Source of the DNA: Sphingopyxis sp.
GTDB taxonomy: Bacteria > Pseudomonadota > Alphaproteobacteria > Sphingomonadales > Sphingomonadaceae
Length of the DNA: 22,256 bases
Assembly (NCBI GenBank): GCA_012035435.1
Contig: JAAUPH010000008.1
Span: forward strand, 1 to 22,256
Reading direction: 5' to 3'
Shown here: positions 16,234 to 22,256 of the stretch, piece by piece
How the letters are laid out: each line of letters starts with the position of its first letter
Numbering within the stretch: position 1 is the first letter of the stretch
Made by a program: the position numbers and the translations under genes
Notes under the pieces: generated by a model
What the model was told of the DNA's origin: nothing
Databases searched by the model: none
The model's input: the letters and a program-made list of their open reading frames with translations, nothing else

Positions 16234-18320
16234 AGCGTGATTTCAGTCTGAAGAAGATCGCTGGCCGACGAGCTGCCGACGCAAATGCGGTGGATGCCGC
16301 TTTCCCACTTCCAGCTGTGGGTCGCCGGATCACGGTAGCGCAAATCGTCGAGTGCGACCGTCATCTGTACGACGCGCGTTTCACCTGGCGTCAGCGTCAC
16401 GCGGGCAAAGGCCTTGAGCGACTTTACAGCGCGCGGTTTCACCGTTCCGGGAAAACCGACATAGCATTGTACAACCTCGGTTGCCGACACGCCGCCCAAA
16501 TTGGACACAGCGACCGTTACTGCAATGCTGGCGCCAATCCTGCGCACCGTCAGCGCGCGATAGCCAAACTGCGTATAGCTGAGGCCATGGCCGAACGGGT
16601 AGCGCGGCTCCACCCCTTCATGTTCAAACTTGGCATAGCCGTGCCAATACCCATAGTCGATCGACTGGGCATCCCGGTCGAAGAACGGATAATGGGCAGG
16701 ATCGCGTGCCACGGTAAATGGCAATTTTCCTGACGGAACAACGTCCCCGAACACCAATCTGGCAAGAGCGGTGCCGCCTTCCATGCCCGAGTAAAATGTC
16801 TGCATGATCGCGTTCGCTTTGGCGCACCACTCCTCCACCAATACAGCCGACCCTGCGACGATGACCACGATGACAGGCTTTCCGGAGGCTGCCGCGGCTT
16901 CGATCAACGCTGTCTGATCCGGGCTTATCCCCAGATCGAGGCGATCACCGCCGATCGCTTTGGGCCTGGGGGGGGCGTTCTTGCGCGCCGCCACGATTTC
17001 CGGCGGCAGGCTTGCTTCGGATCCCGCCTGACCCAATGCCAGATCGCCCGGAATATATTCTCCCTCATCTTCGGCAGTGTAGCCGACGACCACGATGGCG
17101 ACGTCCGCATCGGCCAGTGCCACGCGCACGGCATCAGGATCATCCTCGGTGCCAAAGCTGACCGATCCCGTTGCAGGGTGGGCTCGCAGCCCCGCAAGCG
17201 CCGTCACAATGTGCGGGGCGCGCACCCGGCTCGATCCATTGTCGCCGGTGTTCTCGGCCGCTGCCAGTTTGCCCAACACCGCAATTCGGGTGCCGCGAGC
17301 AAGTGGAAGCGTGCCATCATTTTCGAGCAGCACTGCCGACTTTTCAGCAGCCTCGCATGCCAGCTGGATATGTGCCGCGCCAGCGACAAGATCGAGAGGA
17401 TAGTCGGGAAGCGGCGGTTGCGCCTCGGCAAAACGCAGCTGCGTCGACAATATGCGGCGACAAGCGGTGTCGATGACCTGCGGCTCGATCGCACCGCTTT
17501 CGACCGCCGCGACAAGCTTGTCGCCCCATTTCAGCGGCTCAGGATTTTCAATGTCGAGGCCGGCGGCGGCACCATAGGGGGCATAGACGCCCATGACCCA
17601 GTCCGAATGGACAAAGCCTGTAAAGCCCCACTCGCCGCGCAATATATCCGTCAAGAGGTGCCGGTTTTGCCCGCAATATTCGCCGTTGACCTTGTTGTAC
17701 GCGCTCATCACGCTTGCCACCCCGGCGTCGATACAAGCCTTGAAATGCGGCAGATAAACTTCATGCAACGTCCGTTCGTCAATGCGGATGTCGACCGTGA
17801 AACGCGCATTTTCCATGCTGTTCAGCGCGAAATGTTTGACCGTTGCGATGATGTTATGAGCCTGAATACCGGTTCCCAGTGCCGCGCCCATCGCGCCGAG
17901 GTGATACGGATCCTCGCCATAGGTTTCCTGAGCGCGGCCCCATGCCGGGTGGCGTAGCAAGTTGATGCAGACCGCGCCCGACAGCGTGCAGCCTTGTGCC
18001 CTGATTTCGATGCCCATGGCTTCACCAATGCGGCGTTCCAGATCGACGTCAAAGCTCGCCCCGCGCGCCATGACGCAGGGGAAACAGGTCGAACTGCCGC
18101 GCGCGACGCCGCGCGGGCCGTCGGTGAAATAGAGCGGCTCGATTCCCAGCCGTTCGATCCCAGACCCTGCGCGATAGGGCCGCGCACCCCACACGCCACG
18201 GTCCTCGGCATAGGCTGTGAAGAAGCCCTTGCCCGACATCATCCCCACTTTTTCGGCCAGTGTGGCATCGGCGAGCAGCGCATCGGCGTGCGCTTCGGCG
18301 CGTGTTTCGGGGGTCGTCAT
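16230..18320 (-). CDS. GH3 family beta-glucosidase
   Basis: The product has 696 residues from the ATG at 18320. AGGAG seven bases upstream favours this start over the ATG at 18326, which overlaps the esterase stop. The GH3 N-domain has TDGPRGV, GRAQETYGEDPYH, the substrate-binding KHF (162-164), MSAYNKVNG, and GFVHSDW with the nucleophile Asp240. The alpha/beta-sandwich C-domain (about 330-590) has SAVLLENDGTLPL and VVVGYTAEDEGEY. A fibronectin-III-like domain ends the protein (about 620-690, PGETRVVQMTVALDDLRY). It removes terminal beta-D-glucosyl groups, with plant or phenolic glucosides the likely class. No signal peptide is seen, so it works in the cytoplasm on imported substrate. The frame is fully open. 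Confidence 0.93.
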   Translation of the reverse strand: MTTPETRAEAHADALLADATLAEKVGMMSGKGFFTAYAEDRGVWGARPYRAGSGIERLGIEPLYFTDGPRGVARGSSTCFPCVMARGASFDVDLERRIGEAMGIEIRAQGCTLSGAVCINLLRHPAWGRAQETYGEDPYHLGAMGAALGTGIQAHNIIATVKHFALNSMENARFTVDIRIDERTLHEVYLPHFKACIDAGVASVMSAYNKVNGEYCGQNRHLLTDILRGEWGFTGFVHSDWVMGVYAPYGAAAGLDIENPEPLKWGDKLVAAVESGAIEPQVIDTACRRILSTQLRFAEAQPPLPDYPLDLVAGAAHIQLACEAAEKSAVLLENDGTLPLARGTRIAVLGKLAAAENTGDNGSSRVRAPHIVTALAGLRAHPATGSVSFGTEDDPDAVRVALADADVAIVVVGYTAEDEGEYIPGDLALGQAGSEASLPPEIVAARKNAPPRPKAIGGDRLDLGISPDQTALIEAAAASGKPVIVVIVAGSAVLVEEWCAKANAIMQTFYSGMEGGTALARLVFGDVVPSGKLPFTVARDPAHYPFFDRDAQSIDYGYWHGYAKFEHEGVEPRYPFGHGLSYTQFGYRALTVRRIGASIAVTVAVSNLGGVSATEVVQCYVGFPGTVKPRAVKSLKAFARVTLTPGETRVVQMTVALDDLRYRDPATHSWKWESGIHRICVGSSSASDLLQTEITL

Positions 18321-18322
18321 CG

Positions 18323-18932
18323 TCATTCTCCTGAAAGCCACCGGCGGCAAAAGCAGCCGAGCGCCGCGATCGATGCCGCGGCTTCGGGGACCGCGGCGCC
18401 GAATGCGGGCCAAGCATGTGCCATGCCGTCCCAGATTTGCAAATGCACATCGCCGCCTGCCGCAGCGACCCGTTCGGCGGTCAGCCGCGCGTCATCGAAC
18501 AACATTTCCTCGCTGCCGACCTGGATAAAGGTCGGCGGCAGATCCTGCATCGGACCAAGCAGCGGCGAAACGCGGGGGTCATCGGCGGGCGCCGCGCCGC
18601 GATATCGGTCGGCATCGAGTGCCAGCCCGCGCTGCGATAGCATCATTTCGGTGGCCGCCCACGCGGTGATGCTGGCGTTGGACAGGGTCAGATCGGCCCA
18701 CGGGCTCACCAGTGACAGCGCCGCGGGCCGCACCAGCCCATTGTCACGGATGCGCTGCGCCAACGCGAGCGCCAGCCCGCCACCCGCCGAATCGCCGATG
18801 ATCGCGCGCGATGTCCCGCGTCATGCCGCGCCAAACGGCAACCGCATCGTCAGGCTGACCCGCCAGCATCGCGCGAATGGAGCCAATGTCCCTTAACCCC
18901 TCAGCCGACGGCGCGATGGTCTCGACGATCAT
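18323..18932 (-). pseudogene. HSL-type alpha/beta hydrolase (esterase), deleted and frameshifted
   Basis: An ATG at 18932, with GGAG six bases upstream, opens MIVETIAPSAEGLRDIGSI. Soon after RAMLAGQP the text jumps to DDAVAVWRGMTRDI, which in this family comes after the HGGG oxyanion-hole region, so roughly 70-90 residues are missing. At 18803-18810 a GC-repeat has lost two bases (or gained one). The next frame gives AIIGDSAGGGLALALAQR (nucleophile Ser), later VGSEEMLFDDA (acid) and WDGMAHAWPAF (His), ending at 18323. The catalytic triad is visible but the oxyanion hole is gone, so the enzyme is inactive. Its stop overlaps an ATG of the GH3 gene. It probably once removed acyl groups from the operon's glycosides. 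Confidence 0.8.
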
Positions 18933-19021
18933 GATTGGCTCCCGTCAATATGGTGTCGATAGCCACATTGACGCTCACGAACGGGGGTGAGCCTCGGCAA
19001 CGAGATGCCTTTCATGTCTTA

Positions 19022-19309
19022 CTAATGCGGGTGTCTAGAATGTGATGAGATGCAGTTTGTGCGCCGTGATTGCGGCTGGAGGCCACCCGTACATCGTTGC
19101 GCTGCTTGGATGAGCAACCCGCCCGAGACCGCGCTGACGGCAAGCGGAACGTCGCGAAGACGCTCTTCGCGCTTTTGCGCGGTCACGATGATTTCGGTGT
19201 CGGCGACGGCCGATGCGTTGGCGCCATCCGCCGCGTCCTGCGCATAGGCAGGAACAGCATTGAACAAAAAGGCCACCATGGCCGACTGCGCGAATAGCCG
19301 TGCACGCAT
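19022..19309 (-). pseudogene. TonB-dependent receptor stub (N-terminal end only)
   Basis: The ATG at 19309 has GGGGAGAG close upstream. Residues 1-23 are a signal peptide (FNAVPAYAQ). The TonB box and start of the plug domain follow: DTEIIVTAQKREERLRDVPL and AVSAVSGG. After about residue 65 the family sequence ends and a short unrelated tail runs to 19022. An intact receptor of this type has about 700-900 residues, so more than 90 percent is missing. In another frame the end reads MYGWPPAAITAHKLHLITF before a stop, which could be the receptor's last barrel strand joined by an internal deletion; this is weak. It lies between TetR and the esterase gene and would have imported the operon's substrate across the outer membrane. 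Confidence 0.78.
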
Positions 19310-19383
19310 GTATCTCTCCCCAGACGCTCTGCATTTATGCGGTGATCCGGGATAGCTAAGTCAGCCCAAAAAATTTGTCCAGC

Positions 19384-20043
19384 TTATTTGGCCGGTCGGT
19401 CAGATACTGGATCTTTGACCATCAGGTCCAGGATCAATTTGACGGCCGTGCGCATATCGTCCGCCCCGCTGAGGTTACGGGAATAAGCGCGCTCCCACAT
19501 TGCACTTTGCGCGACGAATACGTTGATGCTGCTGGTCAACAGTGCCTGATAATGCGCAGGGTCGCCGCTACCGATCAGTCGGCGGCCCTGCATCGCTCTT
19601 AAGATACGATCGGTCAAAATCACATGCTGTCCAAAATGGCGATCGACCAGCCATTCACTGCGCCAGGATGGGGTAGCACCCTCGATAAACGGAATTCGCA
19701 CATAAGCGGGCCATCGCACCGCAGCTTCGATAAACAGATCCAATATTCTTTCCAAAAGCGCGCGCGAAGGCGGGATGGAACGGGGCCACTGTTCCTTGAA
19801 AAACACGTCCACCTCTGCCCACAATGTCTCCACTGCGGATTTCCACAGCGTCTCCTTGTCGGTAAAATGATACAGCACGCTCGGCTTTGCGACGCCCGAT
19901 GCCGCGGCGATATCGGCGATTGAGACGCCATCATAACCGCGCTCGGCGAACAGATGGGTTGCCGCCGCGAGCACCGCGCTATTCACTAGCTTGCCCTTGC
20001 TGTTCCGGGTGCGCGTGATTTTCGTTGGTCGTGACGCAGTCAT
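19384..20043 (-). CDS. TetR family transcriptional regulator
   Basis: The product has 219 residues from the ATG at 20043. A GTG at 20061 would add six residues, and neither start has a strong ribosome-binding site. A basic N-terminal tail (RPTKITRTRNSKGK) precedes a TetR helix-turn-helix at about 22-68: ATHLFAERGYDGVSIADIAA, then SGVAKPSVLYHFTDKETLWK. The C-terminal ligand-binding helices are open to the stop. It is divergent from the PhyH gene and heads toward the TonB stub and glycoside genes. It probably represses one or both sides; the inverted repeats in the shared intergenic region fit this. Confidence 0.92.
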   Translation of the reverse strand: MTASRPTKITRTRNSKGKLVNSAVLAAATHLFAERGYDGVSIADIAAASGVAKPSVLYHFTDKETLWKSAVETLWAEVDVFFKEQWPRSIPPSRALLERILDLFIEAAVRWPAYVRIPFIEGATPSWRSEWLVDRHFGQHVILTDRILRAMQGRRLIGSGDPAHYQALLTSSINVFVAQSAMWERAYSRNLSGADDMRTAVKLILDLMVKDPVSDRPAK

Positions 20044-20062
20044 CGCGTCACGCTCTAACACG

Positions 20063-20084
20063 AAGGATATATCGCGTCATCCTT
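20063..20084. promoter_or_regulatory. Inverted repeat at the tetR start
   Basis: AAGGAT (20063-20068) and ATCCTT (20079-20084) are perfect arms around ten bases. ATCGCGTCA occurs at 20042-20050 and again at 20071-20079. The position just before tetR suits an autoregulatory site, but the pattern is short. Confidence 0.35.
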
Positions 20085-20108
20085 ATGGGCAGGGCCATAG
20101 TCCCATCA

Positions 20109-20114
20109 TATAAT
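20109..20114 (+). promoter_or_regulatory. TATAAT -10 candidate for the PhyH gene
   Basis: A perfect TATAAT sits 65 bases before the PhyH start. No good -35 box is seen at the usual distance. The overlapping reverse strand gives TATGAT (20105-20110), which could serve tetR. Confidence 0.3.
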
Positions 20115-20145
20115 CTTGCGTGCCGTCGCACTGCGCTCTACTTTC

Positions 20146-20159
20146 TGACCGAAAGGTCA
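20146..20159. promoter_or_regulatory. Probable TetR operator TGACC-N4-GGTCA
   Basis: TGACCGAAAGGTCA has perfect five-base arms around GAAA. It lies between the TATAAT at 20109 and the PhyH ribosome-binding site. TetR-type repressors commonly use short palindromes of this form, and the divergent neighbour is a TetR protein. Binding there would block PhyH transcription. Confidence 0.55.
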
Positions 20160-20178
20160 ATAAGTGAGGAGATGGGCG

Positions 20179-20988
20179 ATGCTCGACAAAGCGCAACTGG
20201 CGGCTTGGGAGAAGGATGGCTTCGTCCTCATCCGCAATTTTCTTGATCCGCAGGTCGGCCGGCAAATGGAGGTCGAGACGATCGCCGCGATCAGGGCTGA
20301 TCCGCCCGCGGCGCATCCCGGCGAGCGAAGTTATATTCTTGAAAATCATATGCTTGTGCAGCCGGAATCGCAAGTGCCGGAAGCGGCAGTCGAGGCAGAG
20401 GATTATGTTGCCAAGGTTTTCAACACGCATCTCGCCTGCGCAGCGCATGACTTTGCGGTGAGCAAAGAGGCAGCGGACGTGGTGGCGTCGATCCTGGGGG
20501 ACGATATTGATGTGTTCCAGTCGATGTTCATCGTTAAAAACCCCGGTGCCTGGGGCCAGCCTTGGCATCAGGACAGTTATTATTTCAATTTTGATCAGCA
20601 ACCGCAAGTCGGGCTGTGGCTAGCGATTTCCGAAGCGACGCTGGAAAATGGCTGTCTCTCAGTGCTGCCAGGTTCGCATAGCAACCCCGTGCTGACACAC
20701 GTCCCCGACCGCCGGAAGGGCGCCAACCAGGGCTATCTGGAAATATTGGGCGTCAATGAAGGCGAAGCGGTGCCCGTGCTCATGAATCCCGGCGATTTGC
20801 TAGTTTTCAACAGCTACCTGCTCCATCGCTCGGTCGACAATTGCGGCGTCGCGCGCCGGGCAGCGATGGTGTACCATTATGGCCGCGCCGGGACGCAAAA
20901 TCTGGCCGTTCCGGAAATCCAGGCCGTCCAGCAGCGCGTGACGCGATGGATTCCGGTACGCCGCTGCGAAACGCGAGTGGCGGCCTAA
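20179..20988 (+). CDS. Phytanoyl-CoA dioxygenase (PhyH) family Fe(II)/2-oxoglutarate oxygenase
   Basis: The product has 269 residues. The ATG at 20179 has GAGGAG seven bases upstream, better than the in-frame start at 20164. The jelly-roll iron site is complete: WHQDSYYF gives His130 and Asp132, and LLHRSVDN gives His216. An Arg in ARRAAMVYHY (226 or 227) would hold 2-oxoglutarate. The N-terminal WEKDGFVLIRNFL is typical of the family. It hydroxylates a small substrate, using oxygen and 2-oxoglutarate; the substrate cannot be read from sequence. It is divergent from TetR and probably repressed by it. The frame is open with a plausible family C-terminus. Confidence 0.9.
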   Translation: MLDKAQLAAWEKDGFVLIRNFLDPQVGRQMEVETIAAIRADPPAAHPGERSYILENHMLVQPESQVPEAAVEAEDYVAKVFNTHLACAAHDFAVSKEAADVVASILGDDIDVFQSMFIVKNPGAWGQPWHQDSYYFNFDQQPQVGLWLAISEATLENGCLSVLPGSHSNPVLTHVPDRRKGANQGYLEILGVNEGEAVPVLMNPGDLLVFNSYLLHRSVDNCGVARRAAMVYHYGRAGTQNLAVPEIQAVQQRVTRWIPVRRCETRVAA

Positions 20989-21058
20989 CGCCTAGCCCGG
21001 CCTCTACCCGGCCGTTGCTCGCCCGCCGGATCCTGTGGGATTTTCGCTATCGCTAACA

Positions 21059-22256
21059 TCAGAACCGTTTGCGCAAGCTTATCCGGGCGATGCCGCGTTC
21101 GAAGCCGCCGCTGCCGATGGTGCGCGAGGTGGAGAAATCATAGCCTGCCTCAATCTCCAGCCGCGGTCCCGCTTCATAGGTCAGACTCCCGCCCGCGTTG
21201 ATGATCCAGCGCGATCCGCCCGGCTTTTCGGTCTCACGCCCGCCCACCAGCCGCACATCATAGCGCAGTCTGGGCAGAATGCGGCCCCAACTGCGCAGCT
21301 GCGCTTCATGGCTGTGAAAGGCATCGGGGGAATAATAGCCCGGCTGCGACGGCAGGCGGAAGTTGATGTTCGTATAGCGATAGCTGACGATCACCCGAGG
21401 ACTGTCGACCAGCCGCCGGCTGACCTCCAGCTGCCACCAACTGCTGGCATTGCCATCGGAGTAAGTGGCCCGGTTGGCGCGCGCGGACAGGACGGTGTGA
21501 TCGTCGGCGCGAAAGTCCGCCGATCCGCCAAATTGGGTCGCCGTCAGCCCACGGGTCAGCGTCGGTTCGCTGTCGAACGTCCGGCGCGATGCACCGACGT
21601 CGAAGCGCAGTCGGTCGCTGGGCCGCAGCGTCACATAGGCCTCGAATGTCGGCTTGGCAAAATCCCCCGCCGCACCGCGCGTGTCGATAATATCCAGCGC
21701 CGCGGCGGCGCTCACCTCGACGGCATCGCTCATGCGATAGCCGGCATAGAGCAACGGGCGGCTAACCAAGATGCGGGTCACCGGACCCTGTTCGGGGCGG
21801 TAGCGCGCGCGGGAAAGCCGGGTGCCAACATGGCCGCGCCCAAAGCCGAACGGCACGCGCAGGTCTGCGGACAGCTCGTCAATCGCCAGCCCGTCGGACT
21901 GGTCGAACAGCCGTCCGTCAAGCCGCATTTCAGGTCGCGCCTTGCGCGCCAGATCGTCGAGCAACCACGCGATATGCTTGTCATCGGGATGCCGTGCGCG
22001 TTGCTCTTGCAGCAAAGGCGCGGCGCGGTCGGGACGGCCCATCCAGATGAGCGATTCCGCCGCGATCACCGCAGGATCGCGCATCTGCCGGGCCGCTTCT
22101 GGCATGGCGTCGATCACCGCCAGTGTCTCGCGATACCGCCCCCGCCAGCTGAGCATGCGCGCGAGGCCGCGCTGCGCCGCTGTATCACCCGGGTCATCGC
22201 GCAGGATCGTGCGATACGCTGCACTCGCCTCGCTTTGCCGGTCGGCCCAGCCGAGC
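21059..22256 (-). CDS. TPR protein with C-terminal outer-membrane beta-barrel (partial)
   Basis: The gene is cut by the right window edge, so its start is not visible; 398 codons are seen. The first part is TPR-like helices (ASAAYRTILRDDPGDTAA, GRPDRAAPLLQEQRARHPDD). From about visible residue 140 the sequence turns into amphipathic beta strands (LRFDVGASRRTFDS, VIVSYRYTNINFRLPS, LEIEAGYDFSTSRTIG) and ends ISLRKRF with the terminal aromatic of barrel proteins. This TPR-plus-barrel form resembles YaiO-like or polysaccharide-export outer-membrane proteins, but no partner gene is in view, so the job is open. It is convergent with the PhyH gene, 70 bases apart, with no clear terminator between them. 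Confidence 0.82.
   Translation of the reverse strand, partial: LGWADRQSEASAAYRTILRDDPGDTAAQRGLARMLSWRGRYRETLAVIDAMPEAARQMRDPAVIAAESLIWMGRPDRAAPLLQEQRARHPDDKHIAWLLDDLARKARPEMRLDGRLFDQSDGLAIDELSADLRVPFGFGRGHVGTRLSRARYRPEQGPVTRILVSRPLLYAGYRMSDAVEVSAAAALDIIDTRGAAGDFAKPTFEAYVTLRPSDRLRFDVGASRRTFDSEPTLTRGLTATQFGGSADFRADDHTVLSARANRATYSDGNASSWWQLEVSRRLVDSPRVIVSYRYTNINFRLPSQPGYYSPDAFHSHEAQLRSWGRILPRLRYDVRLVGGRETEKPGGSRWIINAGGSLTYEAGPRLEIEAGYDFSTSRTIGSGGFERGIARISLRKRF

Noticed and set aside
17178..18896. Long plus-strand open frames (259 and 300 codons) opposite the GH3 and esterase genes
   Set aside because: They are antisense to a clear GH3 enzyme and esterase, match no family, and are expected from high-GC codon bias.

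Overview
The window looks like chromosomal DNA of a sphingomonad-type alphaproteobacterium. This rests on high GC content, the TrmB variant with LLHPDPWPK, a FecI-type sigma factor, a GPH-family sugar transporter next to a GH3 glucosidase, and many TonB/S41-type envelope genes. It is assigned by protein style only; no rRNA, tRNA or other marker is present to fix the genus. No CRISPR array was seen.

Layout. (1) 1-2354 is a mobile-element scar: the N-terminal third of a RAYT (REP-associated, Y1/HUH) transposase, GTGTCCCCGGAAT repeat units, and an intact secreted S41 peptidase gene enclosed by 28-base inverted repeats (481-508 and 2327-2354). (2) 2470-4553 holds trmB followed at once by a P4-type tyrosine integrase. 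(3) 4554-6879, read on the minus strand, is a field of gene debris: a FecI-like sigma factor with a broken C-terminus, the C-terminal end of an S41 peptidase, a frameshifted MOSC protein, a Tat-signal stub and the N-terminal end of an S41 peptidase. (4) 7071-7877 is a phage-type TIGR02594 cell-wall hydrolase with a small frameshifted partner. (5) 8052-14766 is an envelope module: a membrane-anchored winged-helix/TPR regulator (minus) divergent from an MMPL/RND transporter, a LolA-like sorting protein and an outer-membrane barrel, the last three joined by ATGA overlaps. (6) 14853-20988 is a glycoside-use region: MFS symporter, GH3 beta-glucosidase and a broken HSL-type esterase (one coupled minus-strand operon), a TonB-receptor stub, a TetR repressor, and a divergent PhyH-family dioxygenase. 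(7) 21059-22256 is the 3' part of a TPR plus outer-membrane barrel gene that runs off the right edge.

The most striking overall pattern is that at least eight genes between 4.7 and 18.9 kb carry one- or two-base indels, mostly in homopolymers, while their neighbours (trmB, integrase, regulator, RND, GH3, PhyH) are open. Some loci also have large internal deletions (esterase, TonB receptor, both S41 remnants), so real decay is likely there. For the small indels, consensus error cannot be excluded. The best candidate for a coherent, little-described system is the regulator/RND/LolA-like/barrel module with its 14-base palindrome in the divergent promoter region.
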